A DNA stretch of 64,000 nucleotides from Mycocentrospora acerina (taxonomy: Eukaryota; Ascomycota; Dothideomycetes; Pleosporales), in assembly GCA_022701365.1 (NCBI GenBank), contig JAKUHH010000150.1, positions 62,001 to 126,000 on the forward strand, given 5' to 3'. Shown here one piece after another: positions 32,684-43,952 of the stretch (its first letter is position 1; each line of letters opens with the position of its first letter). The notes beneath the pieces were generated by a model. That model was not told the DNA's origin. It saw nothing but the letters and a program-made list of their open reading frames with translations, and did no database searches. Position numbers and translations under genes: made by a program.

Positions 32684-33445
32684 CTAAACCGCCACAGGCT
32701 CAGCTTTAGCCCGCTCCTGCTGCCCCTCCTCACGCGGACCCCTCCTCACAAAATTCATCTCCCCAATCGGTACAAACCCAGCACGCATATATACCGCCCT
32801 AGCCGTCGGCGCCGACTCCAAATACAACGGCGTCGGCGGCACCTCGCCATCAGCCAGATCAATCGCCCACTTCAACAACTTACTCCCGACGCCTCGTTTC
32901 TGGAACTCAGGCCAGGTGAGAAGCGTCGAAAGATACCAATGCGGCTCGGTGCCCAGCACCTCGAGCCTAACCTCGTCGTAGTGCGCAAAAGTACCGTTCC
33001 ACATCTCGTCACTGACATGCGCCCACATCTCATCCAGTTCAGCGTCACTCCACCCTGTTTGCGCACGCCACCCATAAAAGTCCACTGCACTGCGCCGGAA
33101 AAAACTGTGGACTGGATTTCCTGGCCCTATCCAGCCTGCTACGCCCATGGTCTCACCGGACTCGCTGACTGCTTTCATCCAGTGCATGTGGGGGCTGCTA
33201 AAAGACGGCCTGATGCGTGTTGCGAGGCGCTGGACGCGCGTGTTGTCGTCAGGACGTAGTGCCGGTGGTTCTTTTCTGTCCCAAAAGTCTGATGGAAAGC
33301 ATGCGTAGAGACCTTCTGCGATTTTTTCTGCATCGTTTGGCGTGCAAGGTTCAATGCGGATGGCGGTGTTGGAGAGGCGATTGGATGCTGATGCAGGTGT
33401 AGTCTGGTCGCCGGATGGGCTGGTCTTAATAGAAGTTGAAGCCAT
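32684..33445 (-). CDS. GNAT family N-acetyltransferase
   Basis: A single-exon 253-aa protein. The acetyl-CoA-binding motif A is visible as LSTLLTWPEFQKRGVGSKLL (the QKRGVGS loop is the Q/RxxGxG/A signature). Motif B is PLYLESAPTARAVYMRAGFV, where the AxxxYxxxGF pattern positions the CoA tail. An N-terminal extension of ~45 residues is Ser/Thr-rich. The domain matches fungal GNATs of the type found near metabolism genes, which acetylate small amines or proteins. The substrate is not predictable. Confidence 0.85.
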   Translation of the reverse strand: MASTSIKTSPSGDQTTPASASNRLSNTAIRIEPCTPNDAEKIAEGLYACFPSDFWDRKEPPALRPDDNTRVQRLATRIRPSFSSPHMHWMKAVSESGETMGVAGWIGPGNPVHSFFRRSAVDFYGWRAQTGWSDAELDEMWAHVSDEMWNGTFAHYDEVRLEVLGTEPHWYLSTLLTWPEFQKRGVGSKLLKWAIDLADGEVPPTPLYLESAPTARAVYMRAGFVPIGEMNFVRRGPREEGQQERAKAEPVAV

Positions 33446-34794
33446 GGTTTTTGTGATATGGAAGGGAGAGCTAGAGGTGGAGTTGGTGATACTGTGGGGT
33501 TGGAGTGTTCAAGTAAATAAGTGAGAATAACGCATAGGCAGCAGTTTAGATAGAGGTGCCCTGCTTAAGCTACACCACATTCAGAAGCTCCTTCGATCTT
33601 CGCTTATATGCGCTGACATGGAAGCTAGTCGAATTCTACATCAAGCCGGTCGGAGGTTAATGGTGGCTAGCGAGCGTGAGTCATAATAGACCATACCGGT
33701 AAAGATATCCATCTTTATTCAAATGAACGCGACTACGCTATCTGCCTGACCATCGTTTCTTAGTGTTGTGACGTCATATGCAGTTCCACTTGCTTCAACC
33801 GTAGCTTTGCCCTTTATCACATCCCCATCATCATCTTCTAAACTTTACCCTCACATGTAGTCGTCTGAATTCTCTTAGGAACGACAATCTAGCGTTATAT
33901 AAGGGGGCATATTAAAATAGGTCGTCTGCTACTATTTTCTCTCGAGTGTATGTCTTGCAGCTTGTGTCATCACTGCTATCTTGTGCAAATCTTGCTTCTG
34001 CAAAGAGAAGAGGAATTTCCGTCAAAGGAGCCAAGACTTATTGTAGTGGAGGCACGAAGGAAGCTTACACGGACAATCCTACATGTGTTCAAAGAAGAGG
34101 GCAGTATCGGCATTGTCAACCGCATTATCGAATCCAGAAGGAACAGAAGGGCTGGGGGTGTGAGATACGTTGTCACGCTTTACTCGCTAGCGTGCCTTGC
34201 TTGATATGCGGAACGACATTAGCGGGGGCTCAATAGCTTCCAACGGTGCACGCGGGGGAGCTTCGGCATGCTTGTGGCGTTTTAGAACGACTAGACTCGC
34301 AACACTTAACTAAAAGGTGTAGTGGCGTTGCATGAATTATCGCGGTACTGCTGCCATAGAGCCAAGGATGGCTTACAGGCGTGTCAGTAATGCCGGACGG
34401 TTAGGTATTCCCATGTTATGACTAGGTAGTAGGAGAGATGAGGGTGTCCTGCCGTACCATAAAGGAAGGCGGTTTGCAAGTTAGATACGAAGACAACGAT
34501 AATGTAGGCAATTTTCTAGTGGCGACTATGCGGATGTTGTGGGACACTTGGTGATTTTATTCTAAAGATTCCAACATAGACATATATAAAGAGACGTGCG
34601 AAAGACGTCCTCTACTATAAACTCCAATTACCTATGAATTTTCTCGAGAGAGTGTAGCCCTCGCTACGTAATGGGAGATATTACACATATAATACATCCC
34701 ATGGAAAACAATCTTGTTAACGCCGACCTTGCGAGAAGTCTCGCATGCAGAATCGAGGAAGCTGTAGATCGGCTGTGAATGTGCAAATCCGCTT
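33446..34794. other. Intergenic with a possible degenerate secreted-protein gene
   Basis: Includes a TATATAAG box at 33895-33902 and a cysteine-containing frame at 33946-34236 described separately. Elsewhere there is no supported gene or repeat. Confidence 0.5.
33946..34236 (+). pseudogene. Possible small secreted cysteine protein lacking an ATG
   Basis: A 96-codon frame that opens VLQLVSSLLSCANLASA (signal-peptide-like, ending in a plausible cleavage site). A basic/Cys segment with TYCSGGTKEAYTDNPTC follows, then RHC, GC, RC and later VPCLIC. The frame has GTG, not ATG, at 33946 and a stop codon upstream at about 33913. The nearest ATG (33950) is in another frame. A TATA box sits ~45 bases upstream. 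It may be a gene that lost its start, a gene with an unseen first exon, or chance. No family is recognised. Confidence 0.3.
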
Positions 34795-37563
34795 TTAAAA
34801 GCCCACAGCAAGCATAAGTCCATACCCAACAGTGATGATGACAACAAAGGTGATGATACTTGCGGGCACACCGCGAGTGAGGAAGTGCTTGACGTCGAGA
34901 TATCGTTGTCCGGTGCGTGAGTCTTCCATCATTATAGCGGCTAACACGTGTTAGTTTGATGATTCGACTTGAGAACGGAAGTATAGAAAACTTACTCATA
35001 TTTGGGAATCCGCTCGTAGGCAATCCCATCGCACCACTGGCCATAAGCACTGCACCCATAACCAATAGATTGGGATGCGGCTCAGGCATGGTCTGCCCCA
35101 CCTGTTGCACAAGCGGAAGCACGATGAGCGCCGCAACGGTATGACTGATGAATGTCGCGACAACCAGAATCAAAGCTGCAAAGACAATGAGAACGCTGTA
35201 AAGACTCATACCCTCGACACTGCTGGTGATGGACTCAGCAATAGTATGCAGCAGCCCAGACGAGTTGACAGACTTGCCAAGGGCGAGACCGCCAGCAGCA
35301 AGTATGATAATAGTCCAAAGGAAGTTGTTAAAGTCTTCTTTGGTGAGGATTCCTGTGCCGAAGAAGAGAACAAGCGGGATGATCGCGACGACTCCCATGT
35401 CACCAAAGATGTGCTCGAGTTGGTGGCTCACACACCAAAGTACGATAGTGACCAGAGTAACGATGCTGATGAACCATTGTACGCCAGTGAACTTGTCCTT
35501 AAGAGGGCGAATAGGTACAATATGGGTTCCACGACCGGGCTTAAAGGTGACCAGAAGGAGGATCCAAATCAGTAGGATGGAGATGATGCACACAGGAAGA
35601 GCAACAAAGAACCATACTCCCCAGGAAGGCTCTGGGTTCATGTTCTGTAGAGCAATGAGATTTTGGGGGGAGGCAATTGGTGATGCAGCACCTCCGATAT
35701 TGGATGACAGTGCGATACCAAGCAGCAACGCTTTGGTCATGTCTGAATCTGCGGGCAAATTGCGGAGGATAGGCTGAGCTGTTAGTATGCTTGTCAAACG
35801 GCCAATACGGAAGACATACCTGAATAATAGAAAAGCACAACACCGGTGCGGCGACATTACTGATCCACATACTCGCAAACATGGCAACAAACATGTTGGT
35901 GAGAAGCACAGTCCTAGGCTTCGTCCCAGCCTTACTCAAAACAAAAGTGGCCATCATCTTTGCGATATTGTATTTGGACAGAGCGGCAGCAATGGTAAAA
36001 CCACCGAGCAAGAGCATGATGACGGGCGTCCACATGGCAGCAAAGACATAGCTGGCCGCCTGCTTCGAGTCCAGTCGTCGGTGCGGCTCTGCATCGCTCC
36101 GTACGACGGCGAGAGTGACTGCCAAGAATGGCACGAGGAGCGACGTGACGAACAGCGGAATAGCCTACAAAAGTTAGCGCCATCAATCTACATTACGATA
36201 TAAACTCACCTCAGTCGCCCATAGCAAACTGACAAAGACGACCATTGCCAAGCAATTCTGTTGCTCTGGCATCTCCATAATTGGTACCACTAAAAGCACA
36301 ACAAAGACCGCTATGCACGCAACGAGCATCCAAAAGGTTTTGCTGATGAGCCATGGCGGGCATCGGTATTTCCCGATCGGCGTGGTCAACTCTTTACGAT
36401 CAAGCTCAGCATCGTCTCCCTGGCGACGAACCTTTCCGTTGGTCTCTCCTAGCAGAGTTTGCGTGATGCCAATGTTTGCAGCCTGAGCCTTGCGCTCAAT
36501 TCCAATCATTTCTCGCCACACTGTGTTCCTCTCCCAGACAACGTGCTCGCGCAGGTGGAGTCTGAGCTCGCGCCTGGCCTCAGTGACATCACCCTTTGTG
36601 CAAATTTTGGCGTAGGCAGTCTCGATGCGCGTCAGATAGCCGGTCAATCTGTCCATGGTACTTTGCTGGAAGGGATACGCAGGGTAGACATATTTGTTGA
36701 GGTACAGGCTCTTCAGCTTGCGATCAAGGATCTTGTCGAACTTCTTCAGGACTTTTTCAAATCCTGTCTTGTTGAGCTGGATGAAGGAACGCAACTCGCA
36801 CAACAAGACGTAGATGCTGGTTGTGCGCCTCTTCAATGATACGCCCTCGTCGTAGAGCGCAGAGAAGGCCATGTCGTTGTAGTCGTCAAAGGCCACGCTC
36901 GGTTTGCGCTTTGCCGGGCCAAAATCAGTGGATGCGCCACCATCCTCGTCGGTCGCGCGTCGTCGCCGGCGGCCATCAGGGCTCTTCTTGCGCAGTCGCG
37001 AACTTTCGTTGGCGTCATCATCCGAGTCGTCTTCGTAATCGTCGTTGGTCCCTGTTGATTGTCCGCTCGCTGCGCTCTGTGTCCTGGGCCTCTGGAATCC
37101 AATATGCTTGAAGACGCTGCCGCTGCGCGGTTTGCTTCCATGTGGGGCGTTCTCACGCTCCTGCTCATAGCCCTCCTGGTCCTCCTCATACGACTCCTCA
37201 TCTCTGATCAGATCTTCAAGGTCTGCGTATATCTCGCGCTCCTTGAGCTGGTAGAAGGACGCGATCTTTTCCAGCTCGGCGTCGAGGACGTTGGTGAAGA
37301 CCTGGTCGGGGTTGTCGGCGGCGCCAGTGAGCAGCGGCGAAGACTCGGCATCTGTCTGAGTCTGTGTGTTCTTCTGGTTGATTTGCGTCTCGAGGCTGTA
37401 GATTCTGTGTGGAAGGAGCGATGGGTTAGCCTCTCCACGCCTTCACCGCCCAGGGCCTTGCCATGACGCGAGAGACGTACTGCTTCTTGAGATTGCTGTA
37501 GGCAATGTAGTGGTTGCTCCAGTCGGGCACCGCATTAAACTGCAGACTGTGCGAGAACTTCAT
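34795..37563 (-). CDS. SPX-domain low-affinity phosphate transporter, Pho87/Pho90/Pho91 type
   Basis: Five exons, 37563-37481, 37404-36210, 36164-35820, 35773-34996 and 34940-34795, give 848 aa. The N-terminus is an SPX domain starting MKFSHSLQFNAVPDWSNHYI and continuing through acidic and basic stretches to KILDRKLKSLYLNKYVYP, the inositol-pyrophosphate-binding region. A C-terminal membrane half has about twelve helices of the DASS/ArsB-type anion:Na/H symporter fold. It contains SNVAAPVLCFS, SNIGGAASPIASPQN (the substrate-loop Ser-Asn motif) and SHTVAALIVLPLVQQVG. It imports phosphate or exports it from the vacuole, sensing phosphate through SPX. The four introns keep phase. The last exon ends in VGYGLMLAVGF. 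Confidence 0.92.
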
Positions 37564-38745
37564 CTCGTCGGCCTCGCGAAGCTGCTCGAGCTTCTCCCGT
37601 CTCTTGCGCTCCCTGCGGCTCTCGTGCGCGCCTGCGGGCTGTGCAGCTGACTGCTTGTCGAGGTCCTGGAGCTCAAAAGCTTGGCCGGTCTCTGCGTCAC
37701 GGTAGGCAGCAAGAGCGTCCAGGGCTGTGATGGGGACGAGGAACGAGAGGACACGAAAGACGGCAGCGCAGGCCCAGGGAAGACGCGACTTTCCACAGGC
37801 TACGAGGCCGGTATTGCGTGGAAGCGGTCAGGTGCGAGAATGACGAGGCTTGGCTACTTGTTCACGGCATGCGAGGTTCTAGTGCGTCGAGATTGGCGGG
37901 CGGTGGCTTCGAGGGCTTCTCTAGAGCCAGCCCCAGCTAAATCGTGCGAGGTGACGTGCGATCTGAGAGCCAAGAACAAGACCACATGGGTTTCATGGTT
38001 GGACCTCGCCCTTCCAGCCTGCACACCCTCTTCGCCGCTCAACACCACGCCCGAGTGCAGAGCCTGTGTGCAGAGAGGCTGCAACACGGCGCGCCTCGCC
38101 AGGGCTGGTGCGCAGGTCATGTGTCGGCCTGTCTGCCAGATACACGCGCCTTATCTCTGCCATCACGATACTTGGCGCTAATAGACGACCCACGCGACAT
38201 GGCCGTCGTATTTCTTGGCCCTCCAGCCTCGTTTTTTGCAACCGCGCACAAGCGACCTGTTTTTGAAACGACGCACGTCAGCCGTTGTGCGGGCCCTTAG
38301 GTCCGGCCATCGCGGATCGACAGGGAATCTTCCGCCTACTGCTAACGTAACATCGCACAACATATGTCAGGAGTACACCACTAATCATCAAAACGTAGAG
38401 GAAAAAAGATAACAATATACCACACTGGGCACGAAAGACCACGCTATGTGTGGCAAGACCAGCGTCATGTAACACGTGTGCAAAAGTGGATCAGTTCACG
38501 GTCAATGAAGCAAAAGCTTATTTTCATATCGTGCTATGTACCGTGCAACGTGTGTACGGTAGGCTGACAACCAGGTCAAACCGAATGCGACACGCGCAAA
38601 GTAAGCTGCTGCCTACTAGAGAAAAAAAGTGTATGTCAGGGTATATTGAACGCCAGCCCTGTATCAGAAAGAGCCTCAGCAATGCAGTGTTGTTTCGTAA
38701 AATCAGTCAAATCGTAAATCAATCGTTTGTCGCAAGGAGGGCACA
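37564..38745. other. Intergenic, nothing recognised
   Basis: Upstream of the SPX transporter and downstream of the next minus-strand gene. GC-rich near the SPX start. Many short overlapping frames look like shadows. No domain or repeat is seen. Confidence 0.55.
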
Positions 38746-39402
38746 TCACCGCTGTAGGTGGAACCCAGACTGCTGCATGATGGAGCCGTAGCGGTCAGAG
38801 GCATGCCAGAGATACTTGAGGAACACCATGGCCTTCAGGTAGATCTTCAGGATGCGCCTTCGCCTGACCTGGTCGGCCTCGAGGACCTTGCGCAACACCC
38901 CGGTAACATCATAGGCCTTGATGACTTTCTTGGTGACTTGGACAATGGCTCCCTTGGCGTTCTTCATGGAAATCTTGGGTGGATTGAGCGTAATCTCTGG
39001 AATGAAGGCATCTGGTGTCGAGCTCAGAGTTTCAATTGTTGCATGGGATTCGTGACGAGCAAGACGTGGCTCGGTCTCAAACTCAATAACCTCGGGGATG
39101 CTTCTCAGCGTTGGCGAAAACCGAGGGCTGGAAGAATGATAGTCGCAAGACATGTTGTTGGCAGATGTGATTTGCGACAGGGACATGGATGGAGCGGATC
39201 GCGAGACAGTACTGGGTTTTGTCGACGATTGCGAAGTACTAGGTGTTGAAGAGCGGCGTGAATAGGGTGAGCTTGCGGCAGACGTGAGAGCAGAGAGCAC
39301 GGGCCAGATAGGTAGTGATAGACGCCGTGTGCTGAAGGCGATTTGTTCGCCTTTACTGGCTCCTTGGAAGTAATCGTGCCGTGACGGTGAAAATAGCAAC
39401 AT
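38746..39402 (-). CDS. Hypothetical protein, Ser/Thr-rich with a conserved C-terminal helix
   Basis: A 218-aa frame from the ATG at 39402 (MLLFSPSRHDYFQG). The frame continues to 39411 without an ATG. The N-terminal half is Ser/Thr/Pro-rich (SSPYSRRSSTPSTSQSS). The C-terminal half is well ordered: GAIVQVTKKVIKAYDVTGVL, then a basic helix (EADQVRRRRILKIYLKAMVF) and an aromatic-rich tail (LKYLWHASDRYG). No family is recognised. Possibly an exon lies upstream. Confidence 0.55.
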   Translation of the reverse strand: MLLFSPSRHDYFQGASKGEQIAFSTRRLSLPIWPVLSALTSAASSPYSRRSSTPSTSQSSTKPSTVSRSAPSMSLSQITSANNMSCDYHSSSPRFSPTLRSIPEVIEFETEPRLARHESHATIETLSSTPDAFIPEITLNPPKISMKNAKGAIVQVTKKVIKAYDVTGVLRKVLEADQVRRRRILKIYLKAMVFLKYLWHASDRYGSIMQQSGFHLQR

Positions 39403-40481
39403 GTCGAACAAGTGTGACGTTCCGGTGGACTTGGGAACACAAGGCTATGTCAAGGGGGGAAAAAAGAAAGACGGCCGTAAAGGGAAACTTGTTCGCTGGC
39501 AGGTTGGGTATCAGTGGATATATACCTTACAACGACCCCGCATGTGAAGGCGGTTCGTCGAGCTAGACGACCCTTCTTTTAGCACACACTGCCATGGTGA
39601 TCGAGCAGACGAACGTGTACAAGACGTGTTCGCCTGAGACAAGCCCATCTGCGCCCCTGTCCACGTGTGGCCAGCTCGATGGCGTGAGCAAGCCGTGGGT
39701 TCCACTTGGGGTATGCACCGCACTCAATAGCGGGCATATTGTCTTCAGGTCTCGAATATTTGGTCGACTGTGTGCTCGACAATTGCCATGGCCGTGCTCA
39801 TGACGTCGAAATCGAATTTCGAGATCGGAAAAACCATGTGGGTAGCGTCTAGAAAGAACCTGTGGATTTCCAGCCGGTACACTACGCTACGCTGCCGAGC
39901 CGGACGCCAATTGGATGACGTGCGTCGCTCCCGCCCAGCAGACAAGATCGTGCCACCACTCCTCCATATTACTCCCACATGGCTCGGAGGGACACGTCCA
40001 CCATTAAAATCAATGCCGGGCTGCACGTCGCAGCCCGACTGACACGCTGCGTCTCCAGGCAGGTCACAAGACGGCAGTCGTTTTCTGGGCTGACGGTGCC
40101 AGCATCCGCATCCGTTGCAGATTGCCGGCCAATCAGACGGCGAACGACTTCCCCGCACGGCAGAGGTGCATAAAGGCATGATAGGTAGGTTTATTGTCGT
40201 TTGTGCGCTCTGTGATGTAACGCATGTGAGAAGTACTTTGATCTTCGATCCTTGATGTGTGCAGAGATAGCATGCGTGCCTGAGGGCGTCGACTGATTGA
40301 TCCATCAAGCTCGCCTTCACCTTCACCTCCACCTCTACCTTCCTCTTCGCCGTCTTCTGATTTACTCCTCTGTCAGCCTCTCGTGCTTCTTTGTCTTGCG
40401 TTCTTCATTCCTGTCGCGTAGAGTCTCAATTCAGCAGCAAGGACCGATTGCCGGGCTCAAAGCAGCGATAACGACGTCGTC
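39403..40481. other. Divergent intergenic region before the tetraspanin gene
   Basis: About 1.1 kb. The last 170 bases before the tetraspanin start are rich in CT and CAC (for example ACCTTCACCTCCACC near 40310-40372), typical of a fungal pyrimidine promoter tract. No gene was found in the rest. Frames at 39511-40332 are shadows. Confidence 0.5.
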
Positions 40482-41530
40482 ATGACTTACACGCGGAAAC
40501 AGGCTGTCACATGCTTGAGCGTGCTGGTGAGTAAGTCTATCGAGCTTGCCTGTGCCATGTACTGACCGGCCCAAGTACCTCATCGTAGCGCTGGGTATCG
40601 CAGGGTAAGCATACCCTTCTGCGCAGTACTCAATTTCTACTCACACGTGCAGCTACGCCTCGTCACGCGCCAACAACTACTCAGTACCTATATCAGAAGT
40701 GCTGACAGGCTTTACGACTGCCTTGCCTGTCATCTCTGGCATACTTCTCGAATGTGGCTACGATCTCACTCGTCGTCAAGAGCGGCGACAACACCAACAA
40801 CGCGGCGAGATTCAGCGACCGCCCCTTGTTATCATTGCCAACACCATCATCTTCATCTACTCCACTGTGGTCATTACGCTCCTCGGCACACATGCCGCTC
40901 CTCCTTCTGATCTAGACTGTGGTCTGCGACAGCGATGGCAGACGTTGTTCAGGCACAAAGATCCAAAGGCCATTAGAACAATCCAAGATGCTTTCAATTG
41001 CTGCGGCCTTGCTAATTCGCGAGATATGGCATGGCCCTTTCCAGACAAGAGCCATGGTCCGCGTGCGTGTGAGGAAGCTTTTGGTAGGAACAACGGCTGC
41101 CTGAAGCCTTGGAAAGCGGAAGAGCAACGTATAGCTGGCTTGCTCATGGGCGTAGTTGGCATGGTCTTTGTTTGGCAGGTCTGTAATCACTCCTCTCGCC
41201 TTATAAAGACAATACTGATGACTTTCCAAGTTTCTTATCATCGCGATACCAACGCAACGCGAATCGTGGCTCCATAGCGTAGTCCCAGATCGCGTCTCTC
41301 GCTTCATCGCTGATGAAGAACATGGAAGCAATGGCCCTCAACGCGCCATCGGTTACCTTCCCGACTTTGCTAGATACACTGACCGCATTGAAGAGGAGGC
41401 TGGTGGAGAGGAAAACTCGACGTCCAGTCGTGCAATCGAGGAAGGAACACGCCAGATCAATGGTGTTTTGCCTGACAACCTTCAGCGAGATCAGCAGCCA
41501 ACTGCTGAAGATGTGTGGTCAAGAAATTAA
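40482..41530 (+). CDS. Tetraspanin-like membrane protein
   Basis: Four exons, 40482-40526, 40576-40604, 40653-41178 and 41231-41530, give 299 aa. Short first exons encode MTYTRKQAVTCLSV and YLIVALGIAG, giving the first membrane helix. Three more helices follow, with the small loop between helices 1 and 2 (YASSRANNYSVP) and a large extracellular loop. That loop carries the tetraspanin CCG motif (DAFNCCGLANSRD) and two further cysteines (ACEEAF, GCLKPW). After helix 4 (GVVGMVFVWQFLIIAIP) a long cytoplasmic tail of ~95 residues has SRFIADEE and acidic patches. Fungal tetraspanins such as Pls1 are needed for penetration in pathogens. Which subfamily this is (Tsp2 or Tsp3-like) is not certain. Confidence 0.88.
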
Positions 41531-42132
41531 AGGAATTATTTATTCTACTGGGCTACCAGAAATGGAGCTTAATTTCCAAGTTCCTCACTCTTGGGAACAC
41601 GAGCGTTCGAGGCGTCTTGGTGGATCGTCCTCCTAATTTGGGCGATCAAAGCACCTGTAATAAGCTTTCTTTGATATTATTCGCATGAAACAAGACGAAG
41701 TTGAACAAAAGATATTTCTGTATCCAAGATACCTATTACGGTTCAGTATATTGTCATTGACTTAACACACTGATTAGATTCAGTAACCCACTACTGGGAC
41801 TATCCGCCCTGGCAAACAGAATGTAATACTCTTTAGACTACGTCTAAGCTCAGCACAAAGCCAGTCGCCCGCATTGTTCTTTTACTGAATATCTGTGATC
41901 TCTACGTTAAATGCGTTGTTGACCAACATAACTTGGCACATTCCGACTATATCAAGTTTCGACATGGCCCTATTCGAAAATTCAGATCACAATCATCGCA
42001 TGCATAAATACAACCTACCACCCGCCCGTACAAAAAACTAATCAAGTTTCTTGTTATCAGCTCACTCAGCAAATCCAACTATTCTATATCACCACTGGCC
42101 AAAAATAATCACACTAGCAAGCATTGAGCAAA
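41531..42132. other. Intergenic, nothing recognised
   Basis: AT-rich 600-bp spacer between the tetraspanin gene and the first PWYxGL gene, same strand. No frame of note. Confidence 0.6.
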
Positions 42133-42489
42133 ATGTGCAGCAAATGCCACGAAACACCCCGCCCCGCACCATTAGAATACTTCATGACCAGAAAAGAAAT
42201 GGACGCCTCGGGACTGCGCGTACACTGCTACCTCCACTACAACTGGAAACTCAAGGACGAAGTCTTCAATACCCCCTTCCCACCGTGTAAGCCTCCTCCT
42301 ACTAACGTGCAAGGAAATGTTTCCTATGGGCCATGGTATGCCGGGCTGTCGAGAAAGGAGTATGAGGGGTATATGAAGAGGTATTGGACTGTTCAGCAAA
42401 TTTATGAAGATATGTTGGAGAAGGAGAGGAAGGGTATGGAGGGAGGAGGGAAGGAGAAGAAATGGTGGAGGGGATTAGGGAAGAAGTAG
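42133..42489 (+). CDS. Small protein with one PWYxGL/WTxxQ unit and N-terminal CxxC
   Basis: A single-exon 118-aa protein from the ATG at 42133 (MCSKCHETPRPAPLEYF). An upstream in-frame TTG at 42124 is not a credible start. The N-terminus has a CxxC pair (C2, C5) and more cysteines at 32 and 52. An APLEYF...CYL stretch precedes PWYAGL (67-72), and WTVQQI lies 18 residues later (85-90), followed by a Lys/Gly/Trp-rich tail. The neighbouring gene at 43113 has two copies of the same pattern with identical 18-residue spacing. The pair is in the same orientation, 620 bp apart. No known domain is recognised. A nuclear or RNA-associated role from the CxxC and basic tail would be speculation. Confidence 0.7.
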   Translation: MCSKCHETPRPAPLEYFMTRKEMDASGLRVHCYLHYNWKLKDEVFNTPFPPCKPPPTNVQGNVSYGPWYAGLSRKEYEGYMKRYWTVQQIYEDMLEKERKGMEGGGKEKKWWRGLGKK

Positions 42490-43112
42490 ATGCCGCTTTT
42501 TTTTTTGTGAAAAACGATAGGTATCATAATTACATCTTCTACGGACTTTTTTTTTATACTAAATTTTATAATCTCCTGTAAAAAAGAATCAGTTCTTTCA
42601 ATTAGTCAACCGATTGCCATGGAGTCCGGTTTCCATAGATTATTCGATGCAAGTTTTTTTCCCGTAGAAGTGAGTTCGACGATGCAAGCTACTATTATTC
42701 GGCTATGAGTAATTGATTCTATTCTCAATGTTGGTCACGATTCTCACAAAAAACACTGCGACTACGAACAGATCTCTAGGAAACAAGTATTGTCCATCTC
42801 GCAACCACTAGAGTTGAGCACTTGGCACAAGGCGAACATCGAGTAAAGCCTCACTTGATCACAACCATTGTCCCTCCACAATTCTGTAGCGTTATCTACT
42901 CACAGTTTACCTTGGCCTCGTTGATCTTACTTCTTAGCTGTTTCCATTGTTCGCCCACAGCTTTAAGAAGCTGCTTCCTAGTACAAATTGGATGTGCCCC
43001 CATACCAATTACGATACTTAAAAATTATCAAAATACAAAACAACAGCAACTAGCACTTTAAACAACTCAAGATTATCAGGAACTTCGAACAGCAACGCTT
43101 TACTGTACACTC
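42490..43112. other. Intergenic between the two PWYxGL genes
   Basis: AT-rich spacer with T-runs near 42497-42565. A 79-codon plus-strand frame (42822-43061) lacks support. The last 60 bases form a CA-rich leader before 43113. Confidence 0.55.
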
Positions 43113-43952
43113 ATGTCACCATCACTACAGACACATCAACTCAAGTACTACCTATCGCCAATGACTAGAACGCTGAGCAACATTTCTAACATGAGCAACA
43201 ACACTCTTTTCATAGCTCCTGTCAACTATTTCTACAACGAGGAAGATATAGTCCAAAATCCAAAAAGATCTCGTCTCTACCTGGGAAAGGGACAGGCGGC
43301 AGGCGCGCCTGAAGACAACGTTGCGCAAGACAACACCCTCTCGACAACATTCAAAGACATCCCGACAAAAAGACCTTGGTACTCTGGTTTAACGCAAGCA
43401 GTGTACGAGAAAGCCATTAGCGAGTCGTGGACTTCAGAGCAAGTTGATAGGTACAAACAGCAGGAGAAGCAGGAGCTAGAGAAAAAGTTCAAGGTGTTGC
43501 CTACACCAAGGGACTTTTCTGACATCGGTGTCAAGTATCCTTGCCTGGCGCCGCGCGAGGAGTTCTTGGACGCGGATGAGGTGGAAGAAAAGGAGAATCT
43601 ACAGTTTTACCTCCCACCTGACCATCCTAAAAAAGCAAAGGTGTACGGGCCTGATGCGGAAGGTAGTATGGTGTGCCCTACGACGTTTGAGGGTATTTTT
43701 GCGCGTCTCCCGTGGTATGTGGGGTTGACAAAGGAAGAGTACGAGATGGTTGTGAGATTGGGGTGGACAGTAGAGCAGGTGGATGAGTGGAAGAAGGAGA
43801 CGAAGAGGGTGGAGGATGAGATGCGTCAGGCTAGGCGTGTGGAGGCGCATGAGACGTGGCAGAGAAAGAGAGAGGGTCAGGGGAAGGTGGGGGAGGCGTT
43901 ACGGGTATTTTTGGGTTTGAAGAAGAAGGAACGCGAGGGAAAGACGGACTGA
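43113..43952 (+). CDS. Protein with two ~111-aa PWYxGL repeat units
   Basis: A single-exon 279-aa protein (MSPSLQTHQLKYYLS...). Two tandem repeat units are visible. Unit 1 runs IAPVNYF - LYL - STTFKDI - PWYSGL (88-93) - WTSEQV (106-111). Unit 2 runs LAPREEF - FYL - PTTFEGI - PWYVGL (200-205) - WTVEQV (218-223). The PWY-to-WT distance is 18 in both units and also in the 118-aa neighbour, and the AP-to-PWY distance is 53-55. Offsets between units are ~111 residues. The C-terminal half is coiled-coil-like (KKETKRVEDEMRQARRVEA) and Lys-rich. It is probably a soluble intracellular protein (no signal peptide or TM helix). Function is unknown. Confidence 0.75.
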   Translation: MSPSLQTHQLKYYLSPMTRTLSNISNMSNNTLFIAPVNYFYNEEDIVQNPKRSRLYLGKGQAAGAPEDNVAQDNTLSTTFKDIPTKRPWYSGLTQAVYEKAISESWTSEQVDRYKQQEKQELEKKFKVLPTPRDFSDIGVKYPCLAPREEFLDADEVEEKENLQFYLPPDHPKKAKVYGPDAEGSMVCPTTFEGIFARLPWYVGLTKEEYEMVVRLGWTVEQVDEWKKETKRVEDEMRQARRVEAHETWQRKREGQGKVGEALRVFLGLKKKEREGKTD

